NCBI GenBank assembly: GCA_002314605.1
Contig: DCGO01000095.1
Span: 1 to 61,647 of the forward strand
Length of the DNA stretch: 61,647 nucleotides
DNA from: Lentisphaeria bacterium UBA1776
GTDB lineage: Bacteria > Verrucomicrobiota > Lentisphaeria > Victivallales > Victivallaceae
Reading direction: 5' to 3'
A model generated the notes under the pieces. It worked only from the letters and a program-made list of their open reading frames with translations, was not told the origin of the DNA and did not search any database. A program made the translations under genes and the position numbers. This document shows positions 35,566 to 44,646 of the stretch, piece by piece. Positions within the stretch are counted from its first letter, which is position 1, and the number at the start of each line of letters is the position of its first letter.

Positions 35566-36369
35566 TCACACCGGCGGCTGCCGGTGATGAACCTTGAAAT
35601 AAAGTTTGCGGGCGGTGCGTTCCACGTCGCGCCAGAACCGGCGGTGCTGATGCAGGGCTTTGCCGAGACCGGTCATTTCATATTCCCGGACAAACCGCAG
35701 AAGATCCCGGGAACTCAGCCCGGCATCCATGCTGGAAAAATACAGTCCGGCCACATCTTTCACCAGATACCGGTAAGGCACCTCAGACCGGATCTGGGCC
35801 CGGTGAAGGTCAATGACGAAAAGCTGCGGCACCGGAGAATTGACCGTGTCCTTCTTCAGAAGATAGTGACAGATGTAACAGTCCCGGTGATTGACACCTC
35901 CCCGGTGCATGATGCCGGTCATACTGCCAAGCTGCCGGATGACGGCACAGCGCCGGGAATAGGGAAGGGCCCTTTCTCCGGTGAATCCGGCCAGATCCTC
36001 CAGACTGATGACCCCGGTCAATTCTTCGGTGATGAGGAAGGATTCCCGGCCCGCCGGGTTCCAGCGGCGCACTCCGCAGCCTGCCGCAGTCATGGTATCC
36101 ACCCCCAGAGCTTCCAGTTTCCGGATGGCCCGGTATTCATTGCCGGCATCGGTAACCGGTTTTTTCCCCTGCAGAACATCCTTCAGATATTCCTTCCAGC
36201 CGATTCCCCGGTGAAGTTTTGCGAAGTACCCCTTGCCATGGATCTCGAACCGGAGGGTCCGGCGGCTCTTCACCTCTCTGTATGACGGCCCGGAAAGGGC
36301 AAAGGCCGCCTCAAAGGGATCTTTGCCCCGCCACAGTTCCTCCAATTCCGGCGAAAGAAAAAGCATCAT
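35566..36369 (-). CDS. waaP: lipopolysaccharide core kinase (WaaP/RfaP, InaA family)
   Basis: 267-aa Kdo/heptose kinase of the LPS core; it adds phosphate to the inner core and so stabilises the outer membrane. Protein-kinase-like pattern: FEIHGKGYFAKLHRGIGW (nucleotide-loop and Lys), then NEYRAIRKLEALGVDTMTAA, ITEELTGVISLEDL, the catalytic loop MHRGGVNHRDCYICHYLL with HRD, and VIDLHRAQIRSEVP (DLH for DFG). The start 36369 overlaps the glycosyltransferase stop (ATGA), after aggaatc. A longer N-terminus to 36531 would overlap that gene and looks non-coding. Assigned waaP-type by similarity and by the waaG-like neighbour. Confidence 0.88.
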   Translation of the reverse strand: MMLFLSPELEELWRGKDPFEAAFALSGPSYREVKSRRTLRFEIHGKGYFAKLHRGIGWKEYLKDVLQGKKPVTDAGNEYRAIRKLEALGVDTMTAAGCGVRRWNPAGRESFLITEELTGVISLEDLAGFTGERALPYSRRCAVIRQLGSMTGIMHRGGVNHRDCYICHYLLKKDTVNSPVPQLFVIDLHRAQIRSEVPYRYLVKDVAGLYFSSMDAGLSSRDLLRFVREYEMTGLGKALHQHRRFWRDVERTARKLYFKVHHRQPPV

Positions 36370-37502
36370 GATTCCTGTTCCTGTTTTCCGCCGTTTCCGG
36401 CAAGAGATTCTTCCATGATATCCGCCACGGCTTCCGCCCGGCGGTAAAGGTCCGCGGAAACACCGTACCGGAGCGCCCGTGAGCGACACTCCGGCAGTGC
36501 CTCCAGAAATTTTTTCAGCAGAAGATTCCACGACTGCTGATCAAACGGTTCCTCAAGCACCATCCCGCCGGCGGACCGGACCAGCGGCGCGTAGCCGCAG
36601 ACACCGGATGCGATGACCGGAAGTCCTGCGGCGGAAGCTTCCGCCAGAACATTGCCGGCGGCTTCCCTGCGTGCCGGGTGGGCCATGCCGTCGGCGGCAA
36701 AAAGCAGGTCCGGCACATCGTCCCGGGGCCCGGCAAAATGAACACGGTCCGACACATGGAGCGCTTCGGCAAGTTTTTTGAAATACCGTTTTTTTTCCCG
36801 TCCGGCCACCAGAAGATGCACGTTTTCCGGCAGATCCGGCCAGGCGGAGATATTCCGGTCCACGCCCTTGGTCCGGAACCCGGAACCGATCTCCAGCAGC
36901 AGCACGGCATTTTCCGGAATGCCAAATTCCTTTCGGATCCTCTTCCGGGCACGGGCCGTGATCTCCGGATCATCCGGACGGCGGCAGGCCGGGGAGATCC
37001 CTGGGGGAAGGAGCCGGAACCGGCAGTCCTGCGTGTGATAAACGGCCTGATATTCCCGCTGCTGTCTCGCGGTAAGAGCAAGGATCCGGGTCCGGGAAAG
37101 CGGAGAAAAGACCGCTTCCTCCATTCGGGAATAAATCCGGATCCGGGGCAGCAGAAATTTTTTCAGCCGTCCGCCCGGATGGTCCATTGCAAAACAGCTG
37201 TCGGCGGCAAAATACATGTCCAGTCCGGCCATGCGATTGAATCCCAGCACCAGATCCGGCCGAAGGTCCTCCATCCGGCGGCGGAAACGCTCCTGAAAGA
37301 GCCATGCCCCCCGGTGGTTGGACACCGCCCGGCAGGGGATCTGCTGCAGATCAATATTTTCCGGCACCGGGCCCTCCCAGCCGGAACAGCAGACACTGAT
37401 CCGGTGTCCCCGCCTCCGGCACTCTTCGAGGATCCGGAGAAAATCCGTCTGCAGTCCGCCATGGGGAAAATAGCGGAAGAGCGTCAGAACAAAATGAGCC
37501 AT
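36366..37502 (-). CDS. waaG: LPS core glycosyltransferase (WaaG/RfaG-like, GT4)
   Basis: 378-aa GT-B glycosyltransferase. The N-terminus MAHFVLTLFRYFPHGGLQTD is the WaaG-type acceptor start. The C-terminal donor domain has GSGFRTKGVDRNI, HFAGPRDDVPDLLFAADGMA and the retaining-GT4 pair in AHPARREAAGNVLAEASAAG and PVIASGVCGYAPLV. WaaG adds the first outer-core glucose in E. coli; the acceptor here is not proven. The start 37502 has a ggaggaattcc site. With waaP it forms a two-gene operon that diverges from pal. Confidence 0.88.
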   Translation of the reverse strand: MAHFVLTLFRYFPHGGLQTDFLRILEECRRRGHRISVCCSGWEGPVPENIDLQQIPCRAVSNHRGAWLFQERFRRRMEDLRPDLVLGFNRMAGLDMYFAADSCFAMDHPGGRLKKFLLPRIRIYSRMEEAVFSPLSRTRILALTARQQREYQAVYHTQDCRFRLLPPGISPACRRPDDPEITARARKRIRKEFGIPENAVLLLEIGSGFRTKGVDRNISAWPDLPENVHLLVAGREKKRYFKKLAEALHVSDRVHFAGPRDDVPDLLFAADGMAHPARREAAGNVLAEASAAGLPVIASGVCGYAPLVRSAGGMVLEEPFDQQSWNLLLKKFLEALPECRSRALRYGVSADLYRRAEAVADIMEESLAGNGGKQEQES

Positions 37503-37534
37503 GGAATTCCTCCGGAAGGTGGCAATTCTTCTGC

Positions 37535-37597
37535 AAAAAAATAGCACATTTGGAAAAAAATACCAGCCGAAGCGGAAAAAAAACGAAAAAAATAAAA
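37535..37597. promoter_or_regulatory. phased A-tracts between waaG and pal
   Basis: A7 at 37535-37541, A7 at 37554-37560, A8 at 37576-37583, A7 at 37586-37592 and A4 at 37594-37597. Their centres are about 19, 22, 10 and 6 bases apart, close to multiples of the helix turn for all but the last, so the region is probably bent. It lies in the 196-base divergent gap and may serve as an UP element. TACATT at 37627-37632 is a possible -10 for pal, but no good -35 is evident. Confidence 0.4.
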
Positions 37598-37698
37598 TTT
37601 GCTGTGGAAATTTCTCCGATTTGCAGTACATTACACGTCAGGAAAGTTATCCAACAGGACAGGGGGAAAGTCCTCCGCAAAATCATGGAGAGTCAAAA

Positions 37699-38283
37699 AT
37701 GAGTTTCTGGCACAAAGTTTCAGGTGGATTTACCGCTGCATGCGTTTTGGCGGTTCTGGCGTCCGGCTGCGTGGACAACAGCATTCCGGATGATATGCCG
37801 TCTCTGCCGCCGGCCCAGGCGGACAGCGCGGGACTTGCCGGAGGTGCCTCAGATCTCTCCAAGGGCGGCGCCTGGGGCGATGGAGCAAATGCGGCCAGTC
37901 TGGGCAAAAACGGAGAGTGGACTCCGGTTGATCCCGGCAACAACCTCGGATTTCCCATCGTCTATTTCGGGTTTGATACGGATGAGCTGGCTCCCGGCGA
38001 GACGGCCAAACTGGACAAGGTTGTCGGTTACCTCACCAATCAGGCATCTCTCGGACTGATCATCGAGGGGCACTGCGACCAGCGCGGTACCGAAGAGTAC
38101 AACCGGGCACTGGGAGACCGCCGGGCCAATTCCATCCGGTCGTATCTCGTGAATGCCGGCATCGCCGACAGCCGGATCAAGACGGTGAGCTACGGCGCCG
38201 ACCGGCCGGCCAAGGACGGCACCGGAGAGGCGGTCTGGAGCAAGAACCGCCGCGGCGTTCTGGTCCCGGCACGAATGCGCTGA
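37699..38283 (+). CDS. pal: peptidoglycan-associated lipoprotein Pal (OmpA C-terminal domain)
   Basis: 194-aa outer-membrane lipoprotein. The lipobox LASGC lies at about residues 20-24. A flexible Gly/Ala stretch follows, then the OmpA/Pal peptidoglycan domain: VYFGFDTDELAPGETAKLDK, IEGHCDQRGTEEYNRALGDR and RANSIRSYLVNAGI. Pal holds the outer membrane to the wall and works with TolB. The ExbBD-like set 22 kb away may be its motor. The usual Thr of GHTDERG is Cys here (GHCDQRG, as in many Pal). Start supported by ggag at 37687-37690. Confidence 0.9.
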   Translation: MSFWHKVSGGFTAACVLAVLASGCVDNSIPDDMPSLPPAQADSAGLAGGASDLSKGGAWGDGANAASLGKNGEWTPVDPGNNLGFPIVYFGFDTDELAPGETAKLDKVVGYLTNQASLGLIIEGHCDQRGTEEYNRALGDRRANSIRSYLVNAGIADSRIKTVSYGADRPAKDGTGEAVWSKNRRGVLVPARMR

Positions 38284-38400
38284 ATATTTTGACTGCAAGC
38301 GCATAACACAAGCGATGATGAACTGCCGTCCGGTGCCATTCAGTGCAGCGGGCGGCGGTTTGCATGAAGACGGCACAGCCCATTGCGGAAAGAAGTTATT

Positions 38401-39594
38401 ATGAGCAAAATCAAAGCAACTCATGTGTTTACCTCCGAGTCGGTGTCCGAGGGACACCCGGACAAAATCTGTGACCAGATCTCCGATGCGATCCTGGATG
38501 CGTGTCTTGTGCAGGATCCGGAAAGCCGGGTGGCCTGCGAAACGCTGTGTACCACCAATCTGGTGGTGATTTCGGGAGAGATCACCACCAAGGCCAAAGT
38601 CAACTGGCAGGAGGTCGCTCTGGATACCATCCGGGAGATCGGTTATACGGAACCCGGCCTCGGATTTTCCGTGGATGATGTGAAAGTCATGGTATGTATC
38701 CACCGGCAGTCACCGGATATTTCCCAGGGGGTGACGGCAGGGGCAGGCAGGTTCAAGGAACAGGGAGCCGGGGATCAGGGGATGATGTTCGGCTACGCCA
38801 GCAGCGAAACGACGGAGCTGATGCCCGCGCCCATCCTTTACGCGCACAAGATTGTGGAGGAACTGGCCCGTCTGCGCAAAACGGAACCGGAGAAATACGC
38901 TTATCTGCGGCCGGATGCCAAAAGTCAGGTCTCCATCCGTTACACAGACGGCAGACCGGTTGGCGTGGAGACCATTGTGCTCTCCCACCAGCATACGCCG
39001 GATGCCGATATGCAGGTGCTGGAGAAACTGGTGAAACGGGTGGTGAAAAAGGTCATTCCACCTGAACTCCTGTCCGGCAAGGTGAAATATTACGTCAATC
39101 CCACCGGGCGCTTCGAACTTGGCGGACCCGCCGGGGATACGGGGCTGACCGGACGGAAGATCATTGTGGACACTTACGGCGGCGTGGGTTCCCACGGCGG
39201 CGGCGCCTTTTCCGGCAAGGATCCCAGCAAAGTGGATCGTTCGGCGGCTTACATGTGCCGGTATATCGCCAAGAATATCGTGGCGGCCAAACTGGCGGAC
39301 AAGTGTGAAGTTCAGGTGGCCTACGCCATCGGCGTGGCGGACCCCCTGTCGGTGAATGTGGATACTTACGGTACCGGAAAACTCAAGGATGACGCCGAAC
39401 TTGAAAAGATCATCCGCAAGGTGTTCAATCTGAAGCCGGCGGAAATCATCCGGCAGCTGGGATTGAAAAAACCGGGAAAGACCTGGTGTTATCATGATTC
39501 CGCCCGTTACGGACATTTCGGCCGTGCGCAGTTCCCTTGGGAAAAGTGCGACAAGGTCAAGGTCCTGCAGACGGCGGCAAAGTCCGTCAAATGA
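38401..39594 (+). CDS. metK: S-adenosylmethionine synthetase
   Basis: Makes S-adenosylmethionine from ATP and methionine; 397 aa, usual length. N-terminal HVFTSESVSEGHPDKICDQI, the central ATP/K+ motif GAGDQGMMFGYA, and GGGAFSGKDPSKVDRSAAY are diagnostic. The 117-base gap before it contains no riboswitch that I can recognise. The start 38401 has cggaaagaag upstream; a TTG at 38383 is also in frame but less likely. The stop overlaps the kinase start (ATGA). It opens a SAM-recycling operon. Confidence 0.97.
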   Translation: MSKIKATHVFTSESVSEGHPDKICDQISDAILDACLVQDPESRVACETLCTTNLVVISGEITTKAKVNWQEVALDTIREIGYTEPGLGFSVDDVKVMVCIHRQSPDISQGVTAGAGRFKEQGAGDQGMMFGYASSETTELMPAPILYAHKIVEELARLRKTEPEKYAYLRPDAKSQVSIRYTDGRPVGVETIVLSHQHTPDADMQVLEKLVKRVVKKVIPPELLSGKVKYYVNPTGRFELGGPAGDTGLTGRKIIVDTYGGVGSHGGGAFSGKDPSKVDRSAAYMCRYIAKNIVAAKLADKCEVQVAYAIGVADPLSVNVDTYGTGKLKDDAELEKIIRKVFNLKPAEIIRQLGLKKPGKTWCYHDSARYGHFGRAQFPWEKCDKVKVLQTAAKSVK

Positions 39595-40577
39595 ACCGGC
39601 CCCGGATTCTCGGTATCGGCAGTGCGCTTATTGATACGCTCCTGCCGGTGGATGACGCATTTCTCGCAAATCATGTTCCCGGCGGCAAGGGCGGCATGGT
39701 CTGTGCATCCCGTACAGAGCAGGACCGCTGGATCGGTCTCGCCGGCAGGGAGCCGGTCCGGGCGGCCGGAGGAGCGGCCGACAATACGTTGATGGCGCTG
39801 GGACACCTGGGGGCGGACACCGTTCTTTTCGCCAAAATCGGTCATGATCCGGATGGGGAATTTTACCGCAGGAAACTCCTGGAATCCAATGTGGAGCCGC
39901 GTCTTGTTATGAGCGGGAGTTCCGGCACGGGGCGGTGTCTTGAACTGGTGACGCCGGACGGGGAACGCACCATGCGCACCTGCCTCGGAGCATCCGGTGA
40001 ACTGACCCCGGAAGAGGCGGACAGGATTGATTTTTCCGGATTCGGGCTGGTTTATTTTGCCGGGTATCTCTTTTCCAACATGCCCGTTCTGGAGAAGATT
40101 CTCGATAAGGCCCGGCGGGCAAAATGTCTGGTCGCCATGGATCTGGCCAGTTTCGAGGTCATGGAGACATTCCGAAAAGAGGTCCTGCAGGCTTTGAAGT
40201 GTGATATTGACATGGTTTTCGGCAACGAAGAAGAAACATCCGTGCTGACCGGGCCCGGCAAAAGTGCCGAAGCCATGGCGCTGGAACTTGGGAAACTCTG
40301 TAAAGTGGCCGCCGTCAAGAGGGGGCCGCAGGGCTCCTGTGTCTCCGTGGACGGCCGCCTTACGGTGGAAAAAATCACGCCGGTTCACGCCGTGGACACC
40401 ACTGCGGCGGGGGACAACTGGGCGGCGGGGTTTCTGTACGGCTGCATGCTGGGCAAAACGGATGCCGTCTCGGCCCGGATGGGGTCCATGGTTTCCGCCG
40501 AAGTCGTGCAGGTCTATGGTTCGGAAATGCCGGAAACAACGTGGGAAAAATTACGTGCGAAAATAGGAGAGCTTTAG
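39591..40577 (+). CDS. PfkB-family carbohydrate kinase, probably adenosine kinase
   Basis: 328 aa, ribokinase fold. N-terminal ILGIGSALIDTLLPVDDAFL, GGAADNTLMALGHLG and the anion hole DTTAAGDNWAAGFLYG (family DTxGAGD, here Ala for Gly) are all in place, with the catalytic Asp. Sequence alone says PfkB kinase. The place between metK and ahcY makes adenosine, a product of AhcY, the likely substrate, which would pull the reaction forward. Start at ATG 39591 in the metK stop. Confidence 0.82.
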   Translation: MNRPRILGIGSALIDTLLPVDDAFLANHVPGGKGGMVCASRTEQDRWIGLAGREPVRAAGGAADNTLMALGHLGADTVLFAKIGHDPDGEFYRRKLLESNVEPRLVMSGSSGTGRCLELVTPDGERTMRTCLGASGELTPEEADRIDFSGFGLVYFAGYLFSNMPVLEKILDKARRAKCLVAMDLASFEVMETFRKEVLQALKCDIDMVFGNEEETSVLTGPGKSAEAMALELGKLCKVAAVKRGPQGSCVSVDGRLTVEKITPVHAVDTTAAGDNWAAGFLYGCMLGKTDAVSARMGSMVSAEVVQVYGSEMPETTWEKLRAKIGEL

Positions 40578-40579
40578 CC

Positions 40580-41986
40580 ATGGAGTATCAGGTCAAAGAT
40601 ATTTTGCTGGCCGACTTCGGCCGCAAAGAGCTGGAAATTGCCGAAAAGGAGATGCCCGGCCTGATGGCCGCCCGGGCCAAGTATGCCCGGGAACAGCCCC
40701 TGAAAGGGGTCCGGATCTCCGGAAGTCTGCACATGACCATTCAGACGGCCATGCTCATTGAGACGCTGGCGGCCCTGGGAGCGGATATCCGCTGGGCCAG
40801 CTGCAACATTTTTTCCACGCAGGACCATGCGGCGGCGGCCATTGCCAGAGACGGGATCCCCGTTTTCGCATGGAAGGGGGAGACGTTGGAGGAATACTGG
40901 GATTGCACTTACCGTGCGCTCACCTGGCCGGACGGGACGGGACCGGACCAGATCGTGGACGACGGCGGCGATGCCACGCTTCTCATCCACCGGGGCTGTC
41001 AGGCGGAGGACAATCCGGCCATGCTGGATATCCCGACCGATGTTGAGGAAATGAAGATCATCAATGCGCTTCTCAGGAAGGTATTGAAGGCGGATCCCCG
41101 GCACTGGCACAAGGTTGCCGGACGTGTCCGGGGTGTTTCCGAGGAAACCACCACGGGGGTCCACCGCCTGATTCAGATGGCGCAGAAAGGCGAGCTGCGT
41201 TTTCCGGCCATCAATGTCAACGACTCCGTGACCAAAAGCAAATTCGACAATATTTACGGCTGCCGGCACTCTCTTACCGATGGAATCAAGCGGGCGCTGG
41301 ATGTGATGATCGCCGGCAAGGTCGCCATGGTCTGCGGCTACGGCGAAGTGGGCAAGGGCTGTGCAGAGGCCATGGCGGCGGAACGGGCCCGGGTCCTGGT
41401 AAGTGAGATCGATCCCATCTGTGCATTGCAGGCCTGCATGGCCGGACTTCAGGTCTGCACGGTGGAAGATGCGCTGCCGGTGGCGGACATCTATGTTACG
41501 ACCACGGGCAACTGCCGGATCATCACCGCCGAACACATGGCGAAGATGCGGGATCAGGCCATTGTCTGCAATATCGGCCACTTTGACAACGAGATCGAAG
41601 TGGCGGAGCTGAACCGTTATCCGGGAATCGTCCGGACGGAGATCAAAGGCAGTTTCTGCCCGGTGAGCCGTTATACCTTCCCGGACGGCCACGCCATCTA
41701 TCTCCTGGCCGAGGGGCGGCTGATCAACCTCGGGTGCGCCACGGGGCACCCGTCCTTCGTCATGTCCTGCAGCTTCACCAATCAGGTCCTGGCCCAGATC
41801 GATATCGCCCGGAACCCGGAGCGGAAGGCGGGGGTTTATCTGATCAGCAAAAAGCTTGATGAGGAAGTGGCCAGGCTCCACCTGGCAAAACTGGGGGCGA
41901 AGCTCACGCATCTGACGCAGGAACAGGCCGATTACATCGGAGTTCCGGCGGACGGCCCCTTCAAATCGGAAAGTTACCGGTACTGA
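40580..41986 (+). CDS. ahcY: adenosylhomocysteinase
   Basis: NAD-dependent hydrolysis of S-adenosylhomocysteine to homocysteine and adenosine; 468 aa, the long bacterial form. Substrate region SGSLHMTIQTAMLIETLAAL and CNIFSTQDHAAAAIA. The cofactor domain has YGCRHSLTDGIKRALDV and GKVAMVCGYGEVGKG. The C-terminus KSESYRY is typical. Start 40580 has an aggagag site. It clears the inhibitor left by methyltransferases such as RsmE. def begins 2 bases after its stop. Confidence 0.96.
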   Translation: MEYQVKDILLADFGRKELEIAEKEMPGLMAARAKYAREQPLKGVRISGSLHMTIQTAMLIETLAALGADIRWASCNIFSTQDHAAAAIARDGIPVFAWKGETLEEYWDCTYRALTWPDGTGPDQIVDDGGDATLLIHRGCQAEDNPAMLDIPTDVEEMKIINALLRKVLKADPRHWHKVAGRVRGVSEETTTGVHRLIQMAQKGELRFPAINVNDSVTKSKFDNIYGCRHSLTDGIKRALDVMIAGKVAMVCGYGEVGKGCAEAMAAERARVLVSEIDPICALQACMAGLQVCTVEDALPVADIYVTTTGNCRIITAEHMAKMRDQAIVCNIGHFDNEIEVAELNRYPGIVRTEIKGSFCPVSRYTFPDGHAIYLLAEGRLINLGCATGHPSFVMSCSFTNQVLAQIDIARNPERKAGVYLISKKLDEEVARLHLAKLGAKLTHLTQEQADYIGVPADGPFKSESYRY

Positions 41987-41988
41987 AA

Positions 41989-42582
41989 ATGATTTTCGGC
42001 AGCAAAGAGCGTTATGTAGTGCACACCCTGGGAGATGAGGTGCTGCGGAAGAAAGCGGCGCCGATCCCGGCGGTGACCCCGGAGATCCGGGCTCTGGCGG
42101 ACCGGATGATCCGGACCATGCGGGTTTTTGACGGGATCGGGCTGGCGGCCCCCCAGATCGGGGAATCGCTGCAGCTGGTGGTCATTGAGATCCCCCCGGA
42201 TGCCATGGAAGGAAACCCGACGCCCGGCGAGGCGCTGCTGTACCCGAAGATGCCCCTTACGCTCATCAATCCCCGGATCCTTGAGCGCAGCGCGGAACTG
42301 GCGGCGCGGGACGAAGGGTGTCTGAGTCTGCCGGATATTTTTGCCCCGGTGATCCGGCCGGCCCGGGTGGTGCTGGATACGGACCTCATCACCGGCGAAC
42401 ATGTGACCCTGGAGTGCGGCGGTCTTTTGGGGCGCTGCATCCAGCATGAACTCGATCACCTGGACGGGGTGGTTTTTTCCGACCGGGTGGACGGCAAAAG
42501 TCTCCCGGTGATCCTCCCCGAACTCCGGCGCCTGGAGAAATACGGTGCCAGACACCACTATCTGCGCGTCATCACCAGGTAG
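41989..42582 (+). CDS. def: peptide deformylase
   Basis: Metalloenzyme that removes the N-formyl group from nascent proteins; 197 aa. All three motifs are present: GIGLAAPQIG (motif I), EGCLSLP (motif II) and QHELDHLDG (motif III, HExxH-type metal site). The N-terminus starts VHTLGDEVLRKKAAPI. It ends the metK operon; a terminator-like structure follows. Both def and rsmE are in the window, but not linked. Confidence 0.95.
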   Translation: MIFGSKERYVVHTLGDEVLRKKAAPIPAVTPEIRALADRMIRTMRVFDGIGLAAPQIGESLQLVVIEIPPDAMEGNPTPGEALLYPKMPLTLINPRILERSAELAARDEGCLSLPDIFAPVIRPARVVLDTDLITGEHVTLECGGLLGRCIQHELDHLDGVVFSDRVDGKSLPVILPELRRLEKYGARHHYLRVITR

Positions 42583-42613
42583 TTTTTCCGGCGGGGTTCC
42601 CTGCATGGAAGTG

Positions 42614-42667
42614 CTTCCGCTGACGGGACAAAAGGCCGCATTTTGCGGAAGAATACTTTGTTTTTTT
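42614..42667 (+). terminator. candidate terminator of the metK-def operon
   Basis: CTTCCGC (42614-42620) pairs with GCGGAAG (42645-42651), and an inner CCGCA/TGCGG can compete. This is followed by aatactttg and T7 (42661-42667). The T tract starts a little far from the stem, so a moderate call. Confidence 0.4.
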
Positions 42668-42685
42668 CTCAAATCCACTTATATT
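42658..42685 (+). promoter_or_regulatory. candidate promoter of the GH4 gene
   Basis: TTGTTT (42658-42663), 16-base spacer, TATATT (42680-42685). It lies 30 bases ahead of the ATG at 42715, whose ribosome site acacaggagg is at 42701-42710. Confidence 0.4.
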
Positions 42686-42714
42686 AAGCTTCAGGCAATT
42701 ACACAGGAGGAATT

Positions 42715-44091
42715 ATGCCGAAGATCACGTTTATGGGTGCGGGAAGCACGGTATTCGCCAAGAATGTTCTCGGGGACTGCATGTGCCGGGAGTCGCTGCA
42801 GGATTCGGAGATCGCGCTGTACGATATTGACGGGGACCGCCTCAAGGAATCCATGACCGTCCTGAATGCCCTGAATGCCAACATCAACAGAAAACGGGCG
42901 AAGATCACCCCTTACCTCGGTACCTCCAATTGCCGGAAGGCCCTCAAAAATGCGGATTTCGTGGTCAACGCCGTTCAGGTCGGCGGCTATGAGCCCTCCA
43001 CCGTCATTGATTTCGAGATCCCGAAAAAATACGGTCTGCGCCAGACCATTGCGGATACGCTCGGAATCGGCGGGATCTTCCGGGCTTTGCGGACCATCCC
43101 GGTCATGCTGGATTTCGCCCGGGACATGGAAGCGGTCTGCCCCGATGCGTGGTTTCTCAATTACACCAACCCCATGGGCATGCTCACCGGCGCTATGCTC
43201 CGGGGGACATCCGTCAAGACGGTCGGGCTCTGTCACAGCGTTCAGGTCTGCATCGACTCCCTCCTGCGTCCCCTCGGGTTCATTGACGAGGATCAGGCCG
43301 GAAAAGGGATCACCGCCGCAGATCTGGGTTATACCGGTCTCATTGCGGGGATCAACCACATGGCGTGGCTCCTTACCCTCAGGAAGGACGGCAAAGACAT
43401 CTATCCGGCCATCCGCAAAGAAGCGGCGAAATTCGTCAAAAAGGAGCGGGGACACCTGAAACATCCCGAAAAGTGCGGTGCCAATCTGGTCCGGCTGGAA
43501 ATGCTGAACCGCTTCGGATTTTACGTCACCGAATCCAGCGAACACAATGCAGAGTATGCGCCCTACTGGATCAAAAAGGCATACCCGGAACTCATCCGTG
43601 AATTCGGCATTCCGCTGGATGAATACCCCCGCCGGTGCGTGTCCCAGATCGAAGGCTGGAAAAAGCAGTACCTCGAGATCTGCGCCAAAGGCAAAGTCAC
43701 CCACAAAGTCTCCCGGGAATACGGTTCTCTCATCATGGATGCCATTACGGCCGACCGGCCCTTCCAGTTCGGCGGCAACGTGCTGAACCGGGGATTCATT
43801 GAAAATCTTCCCGCCGATGCGGTGGTGGAAGTGCCGTGTCTGGCGGACGCCAACGGGATCCGGGGGACCCATGTGGGGCGGCTGCCGGTCCAGTGTGCAG
43901 CCATGAATATGACCAACATCAATGTCCAGCTTCTTGCCGTTGAAGCGGCCCTGACCCTCAAAAAGGATTACATCTACCAGGCCGCCATGCTGGATCCCCA
44001 TACGGCGGCGGAACTCTCCATTGACGATATTGTCGCCATGTGCAACGATCTTATCAAGGCACACGGGAGCATGCTGCCCAAGTATAAATAA
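42715..44091 (+). CDS. glycoside hydrolase family 4 (alpha-galactosidase/alpha-glucosidase type)
   Basis: 458 aa. NAD+- and Mn2+-dependent glycosidase of family GH4. N-terminal GAGSTVFAKN (Rossmann), DTLGIGGIFRALRTIPVMLD, NYTNPMGMLTGAMLRG and GLCHSVQ carry the metal Cys (usually Cys in xGxCHS) and His. GH4 enzymes act by redox elimination on alpha- or beta-glycosides; the substrate is not set by these motifs. MelA-like alpha-galactosidase is the best guess. It stands alone between def and the pseudopilin cluster. A second GH4 gene is at 55232. Confidence 0.9.
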   Translation: MPKITFMGAGSTVFAKNVLGDCMCRESLQDSEIALYDIDGDRLKESMTVLNALNANINRKRAKITPYLGTSNCRKALKNADFVVNAVQVGGYEPSTVIDFEIPKKYGLRQTIADTLGIGGIFRALRTIPVMLDFARDMEAVCPDAWFLNYTNPMGMLTGAMLRGTSVKTVGLCHSVQVCIDSLLRPLGFIDEDQAGKGITAADLGYTGLIAGINHMAWLLTLRKDGKDIYPAIRKEAAKFVKKERGHLKHPEKCGANLVRLEMLNRFGFYVTESSEHNAEYAPYWIKKAYPELIREFGIPLDEYPRRCVSQIEGWKKQYLEICAKGKVTHKVSREYGSLIMDAITADRPFQFGGNVLNRGFIENLPADAVVEVPCLADANGIRGTHVGRLPVQCAAMNMTNINVQLLAVEAALTLKKDYIYQAAMLDPHTAAELSIDDIVAMCNDLIKAHGSMLPKYK

Positions 44092-44132
44092 GGGGGGATC
44101 AAGCCGCCTGAACCGCCCGGCTCAATGCCGGC

Positions 44133-44150
44133 GCGGTATCAAGATACCGC
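44133..44150. repeat. perfect hairpin at the shared 3' end of GH4 and the pseudopilin gene
   Basis: GCGGTATC (44133-44140), aa, GATACCGC (44143-44150). A second stem CCGGC/GCCGG lies just left (44117-44131). It is in the convergent gap and reaches the last base of the 44150 stop codon. No T run, so termination is unproven. Confidence 0.5.
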
Positions 44151-44635
44151 TAATTGGTGATGTCGTCGGCGTTATTGGCGGTATTGTCCGGGCCAATGGA
44201 GCGAACCGTGAAAGCCTTGTGATTTGCGGTATCGGGAGAGGTGTAGAGAAGTTTGTTTCCCCAGGCATCGCAGAGTTCGCCATCGGCATCAATGTACTGC
44301 CGCAGGGATTCCAGATCCAGCATCTTGCGGAAATCTTTGACGTACCTTTCCGGCACATTGCCCCAGCGGATGTTGAGCGCGTTGTCCGCAATGTCGGCAC
44401 CGCCGGTGTCCAGCAGCTGAATGTGGTTCCCGGTTCCCAGTGCAGTCGAATAAAACCCGTGCTTGACCTTGCCGGACTCCAGGGCGGCTTCGATTTGCTT
44501 GATGACGGCCCGGGTGGCGGATTCCCTGGCGGAATTGTTGGCGTAGGAGTAGCCCCCGATGGCAATCCCGGCCAGGACCGCCAGCAGCGCCACCACCATC
44601 ACGATTTCAATCAGGGTGAAAGAAAATTTTTTCAT
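44150..44635 (-). CDS. type II secretion/pilus pseudopilin (GspG-like)
   Basis: 161 aa. Prepilin leader MKKFSF^TLIE: cleavage motif with Phe/Thr-Leu-Ile-Glu, then the membrane helix IVMVVALLAVLAGIAIGGYS. A major-pseudopilin-style end has WGNKLLYTSPDTANHKAFTV and IGPDNTANNADDITN. It is the last gene of the leftward prepilin cluster (12 bases after the 202-aa protein). The GspG-like ending suggests it is a shaft rather than a tip subunit. Confidence 0.8.
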   Translation of the reverse strand: MKKFSFTLIEIVMVVALLAVLAGIAIGGYSYANNSARESATRAVIKQIEAALESGKVKHGFYSTALGTGNHIQLLDTGGADIADNALNIRWGNVPERYVKDFRKMLDLESLRQYIDADGELCDAWGNKLLYTSPDTANHKAFTVRSIGPDNTANNADDITN

Positions 44636-44646
44636 AAATAAAGTTC

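Noticed and set aside
38284..38400. SAM riboswitch ahead of metK
   Set aside because: The 117-base gap shows none of the known SAM-I, SAM-II or SAH sequence signatures I can recall.
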